A DNA stretch of 64,000 nt, taken from contig NZ_LT608328.1 in assembly GCF_900095795.1 (NCBI RefSeq), positions 2,163,001 to 2,227,000 of the forward strand, given 5' to 3'. Source of the DNA: Petrimonas mucosa (lineage in GTDB: Bacteria > Bacteroidota > Bacteroidia > Bacteroidales > Dysgonomonadaceae). The notes below the pieces were generated by a model. It was not told where the DNA came from, did not search any database, and saw nothing but the letters and a program-made list of their open reading frames with translations. A program made the translations under genes and the position numbers. How positions within the stretch are numbered: position 1 is the stretch's first letter; each line of letters opens with the position of its first letter. Positions 53,724 through 63,172 of this stretch are shown here, one piece after another.

Positions 53724-55220
53724 ATGAATAAAAGAATCCTAATCGCCAACCGGGGAGAAATAGCCATACGCATCATCCGGTCTGCAAAAAAACTGGGCCT
53801 GACCACCTGCGTCATCCAGGGCAATCGTGAACCGGACGCCATGTACCTGGAATATGCCGACGAGGTGATCCCTATCCGGGAGAATCTGGCCGACAAGATT
53901 ATCTTCCTCAATCCCGCAGAGATTATACGGCTCGCTCTTGAGCATAAGATCGACATGATCCATCCCGGTTACGGCTATCTGTCGGAGAATCCCGACTTCG
54001 CTGCCATGTGTGAACAGAACGGCATCATCTTTGTGGGCCCCTCATCCGAGCTGATCCGCAACATGGGAATCAAGACCATCGCCAAGAAGATGGCGGCAGA
54101 GGCGGGAATGCCGCTAGTGCCGGGTAGCGACGGCGCAATTACCGATGCCAGGGTCGCCAAGGAGTTTGCCGACAGGATCGGCTATCCGGTCATCCTGAAG
54201 GCGTCGGCCGGTGGCGGCGGACGAGGCATGCGTATTGTGGAGAAACCGGAGACCATGGAGCGCCATTTCAGGTCGGCCTACGACGAGGCAGTGGCCGCTT
54301 TCGGGAACGGGGATATCTTTATCGAGAAGTACCTGACCAATCCCAAGCATCTGGAGTTCCAGATCCTTGGCGACAAATTCGGGCATGTCATCCATCTGGG
54401 TGAGCGGGAGTGTTCCCTGCAAAGGAAACACCAGAAGCTGGTGGAGGAGGCTCCCTCGGCCAGTATCGATGCCAAAATGAGGGAGCAGATGGGCGCGCTG
54501 GCAGTAAAGTTCGCCAAAACCATCGGCTATTACTCTGCAGGAACAATCGAATTTATTCTCGACGAGGATGGCTCCTACTATTTCATGGAGATGAATACCC
54601 GCATCCAGGTGGAACACCCCGTAACGGAGATGGTTACCGGGGTAGACCTGATCGAATGGCAGCTCCGGATAGCCATGGGCGAGAAGCTCCAGTTGAAACA
54701 GAAGGAGATCACCTTCAACGGTTGGGCTATCGAGTGCAGGGTAAACACGGAGGATCCGCAGAACCGCTTCTCACCGCAGACCGGATTTATCGAGAAGATC
54801 ACCTTTCCTCATGGAGATCATATCCGTGTGGAGACCGGGGTCAAGGATTTCTCGGTGGTTACTCCCTATTTCGATTCGATGATCGCCAAGATCATTGTGC
54901 ATGGTGAGAACCGGGACGACTGTATCGACAAGAGTCTGAGTGCCCTGAAAGAGTTCTCCATCTCGGGATTGAAAACTACCGTGCCGTTCTGCAGGACCGT
55001 CCTGCGCAGCAAGGAGTTCAGGGAGGCCACCTACACCACCCATTGGGTCGATTCGGTCTTTACAACCGACATGCTCGAGTCGGAAGATGAAGCGATGATG
55101 GCAGCACTGGCTGCAACCATCACCTATGCCAAAGAGTATCTGCAATACTCTTCCGACTCCCCGATGTTCAAGAGTGAATCGCTCAACGTCTGGGTATTGA
55201 ATAAACGAATAAATAAATAA
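53724..55220 (+). CDS. biotin carboxylase subunit of acyl-CoA carboxylase
   Basis: The 498-residue ATP-grasp enzyme carboxylates biotin using ATP and bicarbonate. Motifs: KRILIANRGEIAIRI at the start, HPGYGYLSEN, the Gly-rich KASAGGGGRGMR loop, ECSLQRKHQK and EMNTRIQVEHPVTE. The start at 53724 fits the family N-terminus; the longer frame from 53676 adds a non-homologous leader. It ends 11 bases before the carrier gene. It lacks its own biotinyl domain, which the next gene provides. Confidence 0.94.
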   Translation: MNKRILIANRGEIAIRIIRSAKKLGLTTCVIQGNREPDAMYLEYADEVIPIRENLADKIIFLNPAEIIRLALEHKIDMIHPGYGYLSENPDFAAMCEQNGIIFVGPSSELIRNMGIKTIAKKMAAEAGMPLVPGSDGAITDARVAKEFADRIGYPVILKASAGGGGRGMRIVEKPETMERHFRSAYDEAVAAFGNGDIFIEKYLTNPKHLEFQILGDKFGHVIHLGERECSLQRKHQKLVEEAPSASIDAKMREQMGALAVKFAKTIGYYSAGTIEFILDEDGSYYFMEMNTRIQVEHPVTEMVTGVDLIEWQLRIAMGEKLQLKQKEITFNGWAIECRVNTEDPQNRFSPQTGFIEKITFPHGDHIRVETGVKDFSVVTPYFDSMIAKIIVHGENRDDCIDKSLSALKEFSISGLKTTVPFCRTVLRSKEFREATYTTHWVDSVFTTDMLESEDEAMMAALAATITYAKEYLQYSSDSPMFKSESLNVWVLNKRINK

Positions 55221-55231
55221 GCGTTAACAAT

Positions 55232-55780
55232 ATGGCAACATCATATGTATACAAGAGAGATGCCACCAGGCTCTTCATCGCTATGCGCGACAATGGCGAC
55301 AGGTATAAGATCTACCTGCCCAAGGAGTCGAAGCCGATCATTAACGGTGAGGAGAGAGATGTCTTTTTCCTGGAGCACAAGAACAACTTCTCCTCTTTCA
55401 GGATGGGCGATGTCACCTACCGGTGCGAGATCACCCAGCGCGACCAGCACCGGATCACGGTAAAGGTGAACGGCGTGGAGTACAAGTTCAGCATTGAGTC
55501 CATCTTCTCCTATCTGCGCCGCAACCTCCTCAACAAGGGAGCTGAAGTAGATGTCGGCAATGAACTGAAATCTCCCATGCCGGGGAAGATCGTCGACATT
55601 TTTGTAAGTGAAGGCGACCTGGTAAACAAGGATGAGCCGATACTGAGACTTGAGGCGATGAAGATGCAGAACGAGATCAACGCCAGCTGTAACGGAGTAA
55701 TCCGCAAAATTCACGTTTCTCCCGGTCAATCGATCATGCAGGACGAGTTACTGGTGGAGATCACCTCGATTGATGAGTAA
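55232..55780 (+). CDS. biotin carboxyl carrier protein of acyl-CoA carboxylase
   Basis: The 182-residue protein has a beta-rich N-terminal region (1-100), resembling the BT-like docking domain of acyl-CoA carboxylases, and a C-terminal biotinyl domain (about 110-182) with Lys144 in EAMKMQNE, the biotin attachment site. It carries the carboxyl group between the biotin carboxylase and the carboxyltransferase encoded upstream. Last gene of the operon. Confidence 0.92.
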   Translation: MATSYVYKRDATRLFIAMRDNGDRYKIYLPKESKPIINGEERDVFFLEHKNNFSSFRMGDVTYRCEITQRDQHRITVKVNGVEYKFSIESIFSYLRRNLLNKGAEVDVGNELKSPMPGKIVDIFVSEGDLVNKDEPILRLEAMKMQNEINASCNGVIRKIHVSPGQSIMQDELLVEITSIDE

Positions 55781-55796
55781 TGGGTGAGAGCGGGGG

Positions 55797-56960
55797 TTAA
55801 ATCACCCTCACTCTCAATACGCCCGTAATATTTCTAATCCGTTTCACGTTCTCATCGATAATCTCCTCCTCCAGGTCGACCATGGTATAGGCATAATCAC
55901 CCCGGCTGCGGTTGATCATGTTGGCAATATTGGTGCCCTGTTCGGAGAGTACTGCCGAAATCTGTCCCAACATTTTGGGAATATTCTTATGTGCAATGGT
56001 CAGTCGGTGCTTGACGATGCTGACACCCATATCGCATGCAGGGAAATTGACCGAGTTACGGATATTGCCATTCTCAAGAAAATCCTTCAATTGCATTACG
56101 GCCATCACGGCACAGTTATCTTCGCTTTCGGGGGTAGAGGCACCCAGATGAGGCACGGGAATAACCCCCGGAACATTAATCAGCTTCTCGTTGGGAAAAT
56201 CAGTCACATACTCGCTCACGATACCGGCTCCCAACGCATCGATGATATCTTCGTCGTTGACAAGCTCTCCCCTGGAGAGGTTGATGATCCGTACCCCCTC
56301 CTTCATCTCGGCAAACGCCTCCTTGCCGAGCATATGCTTCGTCTCGTCGGTCAACGGGATATGGAGGGTGATGTAGTCGCAATGCTTGAAGAGCTTTCGC
56401 AGGTCATTGGCCTTCTTCACCGCACGAGACAGTCCCCATGCATGGTCGACGGAGATGTAGGGATCGTAGCCATAAACCTCCATCTCCAGGTTCACCGCCG
56501 CATTTGCCACCATCACTCCGATGGCCCCCAGTCCGATCACTCCCAGCCTCTTCCCGCTGATCTCCGGACCTGCAAATTGTGCTTTTCCTTTCTCTACCTG
56601 CTTAGGCAGATCATCACCCTTAAGCGACCTTGCCCAGTTGATTCCCTCTACAATCTTGCGCGACGACAGCAACATGGCTGCAACAGCAAGCTCCTTTACC
56701 GCATTGGCATTTGCTCCGGGCGTGTTGAATACAACAATTCCCTTTTCCGAACATCTCTCCACCGGAATGTTGTTTACACCTGCTCCGGCACGTGCAATGC
56801 AGTGCAGGTTGCCGGGAAACTCCGTCTCGTGCAGCGAAGCACTGCGAAGGATGATACCATCCGGTGTGTCGATGTCACTCCCTACCTCATAGTTCTGACC
56901 AAATTTATCCAACCCCGTTTTTGAGATTCCATTCAGGGTCTTAATCTTGTACTTACCCAT
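55797..56960 (-). CDS. serA: D-3-phosphoglycerate dehydrogenase
   Basis: SerA oxidises 3-phosphoglycerate in the first step of serine synthesis. The 387-residue protein has the D-2-hydroxyacid dehydrogenase fold: GVNNIPVERCSEKGIVVFNTPG, the NAD loop VIGLGAIGVMVA, catalytic Arg in INLSRGELV and His in PHLGAST, and a C-terminal ACT-like domain (about 310-387, HKNIPKMLGQISAVLSEQG) for possible serine feedback. The usual Bacteroides partner serC is not next to it in this window. Confidence 0.93.
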   Translation of the reverse strand: MGKYKIKTLNGISKTGLDKFGQNYEVGSDIDTPDGIILRSASLHETEFPGNLHCIARAGAGVNNIPVERCSEKGIVVFNTPGANANAVKELAVAAMLLSSRKIVEGINWARSLKGDDLPKQVEKGKAQFAGPEISGKRLGVIGLGAIGVMVANAAVNLEMEVYGYDPYISVDHAWGLSRAVKKANDLRKLFKHCDYITLHIPLTDETKHMLGKEAFAEMKEGVRIINLSRGELVNDEDIIDALGAGIVSEYVTDFPNEKLINVPGVIPVPHLGASTPESEDNCAVMAVMQLKDFLENGNIRNSVNFPACDMGVSIVKHRLTIAHKNIPKMLGQISAVLSEQGTNIANMINRSRGDYAYTMVDLEEEIIDENVKRIRNITGVLRVRVI

Positions 56961-57246
56961 TATTGATTGTTTATTAGAAAATTACTGTCAACAAACAGAA
57001 GCCAGTTTATTATTTGAAACAAATGATATCAAATTTTGAACGCAAAGATACTAATTCTTTATTTGAATTTACAATTTATAAGCATAAATAGCAGGTGAAA
57101 ATCATGTTGTTTTAGTGGAGAGATCACGACTCTGGCTGGTTCACCCCTCACACCCTCCATCATCATCGCGGCAATGGAACAATTCCGGAAATCTCAATTC
57201 CAACGGCAAATCCAGAAAGGGAGAATTGCGGTTTAACAGGCTCTGT

Positions 57247-57264
57247 ATATGTTATAAAACATAT
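57247..57264. promoter_or_regulatory. operator-like palindrome upstream of the EF-G2 gene
   Basis: ATATGTT and AACATAT are perfect inverted repeats around a 4-base centre, 135 bases upstream of the start codon. This is the size and symmetry expected for a dimeric activator or repressor site. Confidence 0.4.
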
Positions 57265-57322
57265 TTTTCTCAAGGGGTGATATCGTTAAAAATGGCTAAC
57301 TTGCGTCGCATTTGCAGTGCGG

Positions 57323-57355
57323 CTCTGCATCTTTAAAAAGAGCAGAGTCCTTTTT
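57323..57355 (+). terminator. hairpin in the leader of the EF-G2 gene (possible attenuator)
   Basis: CTCTGC (57323-57328) pairs with GCAGAG (57342-57347), extended by a G-T wobble. A TCC and five T follow, 44 bases before the ATG. The stem is short, so any attenuation is speculative. Confidence 0.35.
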
Positions 57356-57398
57356 GTTGTAGCGGCTTATACTTTTAAAACACATAAAATTTTTAATC

Positions 57399-59555
57399 AT
57401 GAAAGTTTACAAGACAAACGAAATCAAGAATATTGCTATCGTTGGCAATTCAGGATCGGGCAAGACCACTCTCGCAGAAGCAATGCTTTTCGAGTGTGGT
57501 CTTATAAAACGACGCGGCACGATCGAAGGGAAAAATACCGTGAGCGACTATTTTCCAGTTGAAAAGGAGTATGGATACTCGGTCTTCTCTACCGTATTTT
57601 CATATGAATGGAAAAACAAGCTGATGACACTGATCGATTGTCCGGGGTCGGACGATTTTTCAGGGAATATTGCCTCGGCACTTGGGGTAACCGACTTGGC
57701 CGTAATGCTGATCGACGCGACCAGTGGAGTGGAGGTGGGAACAATCAATCAATTCCGCCAGATCGAGACGCTCAACAAGCCTATTATGTTTGTAATGAAC
57801 CGGATCGACCATGAAAAAGCCGACTTTGAAAACACCATTACCAACCTGAAAGAATTCTACGGGAGCAAGGTAACCCCCATCCAATATCCAACCGGAAGCG
57901 GTCTGGCATTCGACGGTATCGTGGATGTGCTCAAGCAGAAATTCTACAAATGGAAACCGGGAGCCACCGCGCCAGACGTGCTGGAGATACCCGACAGCGA
58001 AAAGGAGAAGGCGGCCGAATATTACCAGGTGCTGCTGGAAGCTGCGGCTGAGAATGACGAGACATTGATGGAGAAATATTTCGAGCATGGAACACTCTCG
58101 GAAGAGGAGATGCTCGAAGGGATCCAGAAGGGGATGATCACCAGGGGACTTTTCCCGGTGTTCTGCGTCTCTGCAGAGAAAAACATGGCTGTTCACCGGT
58201 TGATGAACTTCCTCAGCCTGGCCGCACCCTCGCCCGATCAGGTTCCCGCACCTAAAAACAGAGATGGCGTCACCATCGAGCCCGACCCTAACGGCCCCAC
58301 ATCGCTTTTCTTCTTCAAGACTACTGTTGAGCCGCATATCGGCGAGGTTTCCTACTTCAAGGTGATGAGCGGAAAGGTGAAAGAGGGCGATGACCTCACC
58401 AATGCCGACAGGAGCTCGAAGGAGCGTGTTGCCCAGATCTACCTGGTTGCCGGACAGATGAGAAACAAGGTGGAGGAGTTGCAGGCAGGAAGTATTGCCG
58501 CAGCAGTCAAACTGAAAGATGTACGCACAGGCAACACACTGAATGCCAAGGGATGTGATAACCGTTTCAACTACATCCAGTTCCCCGAACCGCGTTACCG
58601 CAGGGCTGTAAAGGCCAAGGTTGAAGCCAACGCCGAGAAGTTGAACGAAGCGCTTACCCGTATGCGGGAAGAAGATCCCTCATTGGTTATCGAAGTCTCC
58701 AAAGAGTTGAAGCAGACCATCGTTTCGGGTCAGGGTGAATTCCACCTGAAGACGATGAAATGGAGGCTCGAAAACAATGACAAGATTGAGATCGATTTCC
58801 TCGAACCGAAGATACCTTATCGCGAGACCATCACCAAGCAGGCGCGTGCCGACTATCGCCACAAAAAGCAGTCGGGCGGCGCCGGACAGTTTGGGGAAGT
58901 TCACCTGATCGTGGAACCCTATACCGAAGGTATGCCTCTGCCGGAAGTGTACCGTTTTAACGGCCAGGAGTTCAAGATACAGTCGCGTGACATACAGACC
59001 ATCGAACTGGAATGGGGAGGTAAACTCGTTTTCGTCAACAGTATCGTGGGAGGTGCCATCGATGCCCGTTTCCTTCCGGCCATCCTGAAGGGAATCATGG
59101 GACGCATGGAACAGGGTCCACTGACCGGCTCCTATGCCCGCGATGTACGTGTTATCGTCTACGACGGCAAGATGCACCCGGTAGACTCCAACGAAATCTC
59201 ATTCATGCTGGCCGGACGCAACGCTTTCAGCACCGCATTCAAGAATGCCGGCCCCAAGATCCTGGAACCGATCTACGACGTGGTTGTTTCCGTTCCCAGC
59301 GACTATATGGGTGACGTGATGAGTGATCTCCAGGGACGTCGCGCCATGATCATGGGCATGGAGAGCGAGAAAGGGTTTGAGAAGCTGAAAGCCCGTGTTC
59401 CGCTGAAAGAGATGTCGAGCTACTCCACTTCGTTGAGTTCGATTACCGGCGGCCGCGCATCGTTTACGATGAAGTTTGCCGACTATGAACTCGTTCCTTC
59501 GGATGTACAGGAAAGACTGCTGAAAGAGTATGAGGCAGAAGAGAAAGAGGATTAA
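57399..59555 (+). CDS. fusA2: EF-G2-type elongation factor G paralog
   Basis: The 718-residue protein has the EF-G domain order: G domain (1-260), domains II-III, IV with the RADYRHKKQSGGAGQFGEV loop and V. The G domain departs from canonical EF-G: G1 is GNSGSGKTT (16-24), and G3 is DCPGSDDF (80-87), where Ser84 sits at the position of the catalytic His of DTPGHVDF; G4 is NRID (134-137). This fits the Bacteroides EF-G2 paralogs, reported as lacking GTPase activity and acting in starvation and gut colonisation. The leader contains a palindrome and hairpin, suggesting regulation. It is not in the str operon and is not the primary EF-G. Confidence 0.9.
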   Translation: MKVYKTNEIKNIAIVGNSGSGKTTLAEAMLFECGLIKRRGTIEGKNTVSDYFPVEKEYGYSVFSTVFSYEWKNKLMTLIDCPGSDDFSGNIASALGVTDLAVMLIDATSGVEVGTINQFRQIETLNKPIMFVMNRIDHEKADFENTITNLKEFYGSKVTPIQYPTGSGLAFDGIVDVLKQKFYKWKPGATAPDVLEIPDSEKEKAAEYYQVLLEAAAENDETLMEKYFEHGTLSEEEMLEGIQKGMITRGLFPVFCVSAEKNMAVHRLMNFLSLAAPSPDQVPAPKNRDGVTIEPDPNGPTSLFFFKTTVEPHIGEVSYFKVMSGKVKEGDDLTNADRSSKERVAQIYLVAGQMRNKVEELQAGSIAAAVKLKDVRTGNTLNAKGCDNRFNYIQFPEPRYRRAVKAKVEANAEKLNEALTRMREEDPSLVIEVSKELKQTIVSGQGEFHLKTMKWRLENNDKIEIDFLEPKIPYRETITKQARADYRHKKQSGGAGQFGEVHLIVEPYTEGMPLPEVYRFNGQEFKIQSRDIQTIELEWGGKLVFVNSIVGGAIDARFLPAILKGIMGRMEQGPLTGSYARDVRVIVYDGKMHPVDSNEISFMLAGRNAFSTAFKNAGPKILEPIYDVVVSVPSDYMGDVMSDLQGRRAMIMGMESEKGFEKLKARVPLKEMSSYSTSLSSITGGRASFTMKFADYELVPSDVQERLLKEYEAEEKED

Positions 59556-59585
59556 ACCAATCTCCATTCACAACCATTTAATCCA

Positions 59586-59617
59586 AACAGGGGCGGTCCG
59601 GACGGGCTGCCCCTGTT
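59586..59617 (+). terminator. bidirectional terminator between the EF-G2 and HAD genes
   Basis: A perfect 9-bp stem AACAGGGGC/GCCCCTGTT with a 14-base loop sits between two convergent genes and ends 4 bases from the HAD stop. It can serve both strands, although U-tracts are weak. Confidence 0.65.
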
Positions 59618-59620
59618 CTG

Positions 59621-60259
59621 TCATAGGTCGTCAACCACCAGTTTCAGCACCTCGCCGGGTGATTCCAGGTGATGGTCGGCCCGTATACCTTCACGACTGT
59701 GGGCACCCCAGGCGGCGAGGGCAAAATCTACCTCTGCGGCATGGGCACACTGCTCATCATAGAGGGTGTCGCCGATATATATGGTCTCCTGGCGCACACC
59801 ATCCACCCGCTTCAGATATTCCAGCAGGGGATCGGGATAGGGTTTCGGCCGAGGGGTATCATCCACGCATATTACTGTCCCGAAAAGGTGGTTCAGCCCG
59901 AATGCGGCAAAATCGGCATTAAACTCCCGCCGCCTTCTGGAAGTGACGATTCCGGGGTAAATACCCAGCTCCCTCAACGCTTTCAGAATCTCCACGATCC
60001 CATCAAAAAGGCGGATCGTCGGGTGGTACTTGCTGAAGTTCTCCTCCCACATCAGACTGGCTTCTTCAACATCTTCAATCCCCAACCGGGCAAACACCGT
60101 TGAGTTGGGAATGCCCAAGGCAAATCTGAACTCCTCTGGTGCCCTCCACTCACCGGTAAGTTGAAAGAAGGTCTCCTGTGTGGCAAGCATGTCGGCCCTT
60201 CCCGTATCCAGCATGGTGCCGTCGATATCAAAAACAATATGCCTGTAACGCATCTTCAC
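59621..60259 (-). CDS. HAD-superfamily hydrolase (phosphoglycolate phosphatase-like)
   Basis: The 212-residue protein has motif I DIDGT (11-15; nucleophile Asp11), motif II VTSRR, and motif III/IV with KPYPDPLLEYL and IGDTLYDEQCA. A helical cap domain (about 20-90) is inserted after motif I, so it is a subclass I HAD such as phosphoglycolate or nucleotide phosphatases. The physiological substrate is uncertain. It is monocistronic and convergent with the EF-G2 gene. Confidence 0.87.
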   Translation of the reverse strand: MKMRYRHIVFDIDGTMLDTGRADMLATQETFFQLTGEWRAPEEFRFALGIPNSTVFARLGIEDVEEASLMWEENFSKYHPTIRLFDGIVEILKALRELGIYPGIVTSRRRREFNADFAAFGLNHLFGTVICVDDTPRPKPYPDPLLEYLKRVDGVRQETIYIGDTLYDEQCAHAAEVDFALAAWGAHSREGIRADHHLESPGEVLKLVVDDL

Positions 60260-60404
60260 GTTTTTGGGTTAAAGATACGAAACAAAAGCGGATGGCGCAA
60301 TTTTCGGGTCCGTCAGGCCCCAATCAACATCGGCGGGAGGGTGAATATTGACAAAAAAATGTTACTTTTGTATTGCCATAAACGAGATGATTCATACTAA
60401 CGAC

Positions 60405-61118
60405 ATGAAAAAATATTTTATCCTTCTTGCACTCATTTCACTCTCCTCTTCGCTTCTTTCACAGCAGCTGGAAGGCAATTACAAGGAAAAGAGCGACTCC
60501 CTCTCCTTTTCCAGAGGGAAGGTCTCCTTCAGCCTGAGCGGTTTCGGAGCCCTCGTTACCCGCATCATCGGCGAGGGGAGTTACGAACTGGTTGGTGATT
60601 ACCTGCTGATAGATACCCACGAATACCCCGGGGAAAAATCGGCTGTTCAGATCCTTGACGGCGTCAGCAGGGACAGTGTAACTGTAAAAGTATTGGGACC
60701 AAATAACTATCCACTTCAGGGAGCACTGCTGGAGTATATGTCGGAATCGGGCAAGGTTATCCGGAGCGACATCAGCAATGAACTGGGTGAATCGCAGCTG
60801 CCCCGTGACCGGAAAATCAGAAAGATAAGGGTCTCCAACCTGGGGTATGACGAAATCCGTTTTGATGTAACTGAGGGAAACGATTTCAGGGTAACGCTTG
60901 CCAAGGACAACGTTATCGAAAATCAGACAGTGGCTTTAAAGATCAGCAGGGAAGATGAAGAGACTCTCTCCATCCTCCTGCTGACAGATAATTTTGACCC
61001 TGGCAAGGAGAAGATGAAGGCGCTGGAAAAGCTCTACGAAAAGGCCCGGAAGAGCAATCTGCTCGCCAAGAGGTTGAAGAAGGAGTATATCCCCACCTAC
61101 CACTACCAGGGCAGGTAG
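60405..61118 (+). CDS. exported protein with carboxypeptidase-regulatory-like domain, function unknown
   Basis: This 237-residue protein has a signal peptide (MKKYFILLALISLSSSLLSQ) and a beta-rich middle in which SVTVKVLGPNNYPLQGALLEY (about residues 87-107) resembles a carboxypeptidase-regulatory-like sandwich. The C-terminus (about 175-237) is charged and helical. I do not recognise a full family. The start at 60405 is chosen over 60348 because it opens the signal peptide. A possible -7 element, TACTTTTG, sits at 60363-60370. Confidence 0.7.
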   Translation: MKKYFILLALISLSSSLLSQQLEGNYKEKSDSLSFSRGKVSFSLSGFGALVTRIIGEGSYELVGDYLLIDTHEYPGEKSAVQILDGVSRDSVTVKVLGPNNYPLQGALLEYMSESGKVIRSDISNELGESQLPRDRKIRKIRVSNLGYDEIRFDVTEGNDFRVTLAKDNVIENQTVALKISREDEETLSILLLTDNFDPGKEKMKALEKLYEKARKSNLLAKRLKKEYIPTYHYQGR

Positions 61119-61122
61119 TTTT

Positions 61123-62121
61123 TCAATCCTTTTTCTGCTCCTTTTTCAGATCGGCAGGAAAGGAGACGTTGTTGATAACCCGTCCGTCAAGCAGCCTGAT
61201 CCAGGTATCGAACTCGCGCTTCCCCTCCTTCAGCCTTACAATCCTTGCTCCGTTCATTTCAGGGACATAGGTGGTCCGCCATCCGGTGAACTGACCATAT
61301 CCCAATGCCACACCGTAGTAATCCACGATGTAGTTGTTGACATGATCGTGACCGACGAAGGTGCCCATCACGTCGCCCATCTCTTTCATGGCGAGAAACA
61401 TCCCCGGATTCAATTTTGGAGCGCACTCCTCTTCCTTGCGCACCCCCACCCTCTTGTTGCTCTCGTCATCAAAAGCTATCTGGTACTCCGAAAGCGGAAT
61501 ATGGAAATAGGCCAATGCAGGTAACGGCTGGAAATTATTCTGGCGGGTAAAGCGTAAACTCTGTTTCTTGTACCACTCGATAATTTCAGTTGTTATCCAG
61601 CCATATCCCGATACATCGTTCACCGTTGAGTAGGCTCCTGAATCGAAGCAGTAGATCAATCCTTTCACCTCCATATCGCTCTTTCCCCCGTAGACGGGAA
61701 TCACGTTATTCAACACGCCGGAGGGTTCACCGCCTGTAGGATAGTTGCAGTTATAGGGGTATGAAGTGATCAGTCTTTCCAGCGCCAAACGGGTCATGCC
61801 TTGCTCATCGTCATGGTTTCCAAAGGTAACGGCAAACGGGATCTTCCTGTCGATAACCGGTCTTGTCACGGCATCCCATCCCTCTTTTACCGGCCTTCCG
61901 GTGACAACATCTCCGGTGAAGATCACCATATCCGGTTTTTCGGCATCCAGTACCCGGTTTATTGCCATTAATGCCGTATCCGACTTGATATTGCCGTGTA
62001 CATAATGGACATCGGTAAACTGTACAATCTTGAATGTACCCTCCTCGTTAAAAATCAGTTTCTGGGCATCGAGGGCGGTGAAGCACAACAATAGAAGAGC
62101 GACAACTACCAGCTTTTTCAT
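61123..62121 (-). CDS. exported metallophosphoesterase
   Basis: The 332-residue calcineurin-like phosphoesterase has a signal peptide (1-19) and the metal-binding motifs FTDVHYVHG, FTGDVVTGRP, TFGNHDDE, YFHIPLSE and GHDHVNN in the correct order. It resembles the Bacteroidetes purple-acid-phosphatase-related group (Icc-like) that acts on phosphate esters in the periplasm. It lies 15 bases after prs on the same strand, so co-transcription is likely. Confidence 0.9.
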   Translation of the reverse strand: MKKLVVVALLLLCFTALDAQKLIFNEEGTFKIVQFTDVHYVHGNIKSDTALMAINRVLDAEKPDMVIFTGDVVTGRPVKEGWDAVTRPVIDRKIPFAVTFGNHDDEQGMTRLALERLITSYPYNCNYPTGGEPSGVLNNVIPVYGGKSDMEVKGLIYCFDSGAYSTVNDVSGYGWITTEIIEWYKKQSLRFTRQNNFQPLPALAYFHIPLSEYQIAFDDESNKRVGVRKEEECAPKLNPGMFLAMKEMGDVMGTFVGHDHVNNYIVDYYGVALGYGQFTGWRTTYVPEMNGARIVRLKEGKREFDTWIRLLDGRVINNVSFPADLKKEQKKD

Positions 62122-62136
62122 ACTCCTTTTTTTAAA

Positions 62137-63072
62137 TTATACTACATACAGAGAACTTATCGATTCGTTGTTACATACCCTCAGGATGGCATTTGCGAAC
62201 ATATCGGCCACCGACAGCACCTTTACCTTGCTGCACGATTTTGTGTAGGGAATACTGTCGGTAAAGATGATCTCGCTGAGCGAGGAGTTTTCGATCCGTT
62301 CGCTGGCGGGATCCGACATCACGGCGTGACTGACAACGGCCCTTACAGACCGCGCCCCTTTCTGCATCATCAGCTCGGCAGCCTTGGTCATGGTTCCTGC
62401 CGTATCCACGATATCGTCTACCAGCAACACATCCATTCCTTCAACATCTCCGATGATCTGCATGTCAGAAATTACGTTCGCCTTTTTGCGGATCTTGTAG
62501 CAGATGACCATGGGGCAGCCCAGAAACTTGGCATAGGCGCTGGCACGCTTGGTTCCACCCACATCTGGTGTGGCAATCACCAGGTTCTCCTGGTTCATAC
62601 TCTTCATATAATCTACAAATACACCGGATGCATAGAGATGGTCAACCGGCACATTGAAAAATCCCTGTATCTGGTCGGCATGCAAGTCCATGGTTATCAA
62701 TCTACTGATACCGGCTGTACTCAACATGTCGGCTATCAGCTTCGCTCCGATACTTACACGAGGCTTATCTTTTCTGTCCTGACGTGCCCATCCGAAATAG
62801 GGGATCACCGCTATAATGGACTTGGCCGATGCCCGCTTGGCGGCATCGATCATGAGCAGCAGTTCCATCAGGTTATCTGAATTGGGAAACGTGGACTGGA
62901 TAAGGAATACCTGTCTTCCCCGGATCGACTCCTCGTATGAAACCGAAAATTCCCCGTCGGCAAAATGTTCGATAATCATATTCCCGAGCGGACATCCTAA
63001 ACTATTACAAACCTTCTCGGCAAAATAGCGTGATTTTGTTCCCGAGAAGATCTTAAACGGCTTTTCTTGCAT
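62137..63072 (-). CDS. prs: ribose-phosphate pyrophosphokinase
   Basis: Prs makes PRPP from ribose-5-phosphate and ATP for nucleotide, His and Trp synthesis. The 311-residue protein has the FADGEFSVSYEESIRG start, the flexible-loop IPYFGWARQDRKDKPR, the metal-binding ITMDLHADQIQGFF and the PRPP loop DDIVDTAGT. Normal length (about 310-315). A minus-strand TACTTTTG at 63150-63143 could be its -7 element. Confidence 0.96.
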   Translation of the reverse strand: MQEKPFKIFSGTKSRYFAEKVCNSLGCPLGNMIIEHFADGEFSVSYEESIRGRQVFLIQSTFPNSDNLMELLLMIDAAKRASAKSIIAVIPYFGWARQDRKDKPRVSIGAKLIADMLSTAGISRLITMDLHADQIQGFFNVPVDHLYASGVFVDYMKSMNQENLVIATPDVGGTKRASAYAKFLGCPMVICYKIRKKANVISDMQIIGDVEGMDVLLVDDIVDTAGTMTKAAELMMQKGARSVRAVVSHAVMSDPASERIENSSLSEIIFTDSIPYTKSCSKVKVLSVADMFANAILRVCNNESISSLYVV

Positions 63073-63172
63073 GATTTTGTTGATAATGATAGAGTTAGTA
63101 TACTATTGACTGATTTTTTCTTGCTAATAACCTTTGCAGTGACAAAAGTACAAACTATATTCTGAAAATCGC

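Larger units (their letters stand above)
56961..57398 (+). other. 438-base intergenic region between serA and the EF-G paralog gene
   Basis: No gene is seen. Minus-strand TATCTTTG (57050-57043) with ATTG 21 bases upstream is a likely serA promoter. On the plus side are a perfect dyad ATATGTT-ATAA-AACATAT (57247-57264) and a stem CTCTGC/GCAGAG (57323-57347) followed by a five-T run, both in the probable leader of the EF-G gene. Confidence 0.5.

Noticed and set aside
55989-56924. 311-codon open frame on the plus strand opposite serA
   Set aside because: SerA on the minus strand shows all family motifs; this antisense frame has none.
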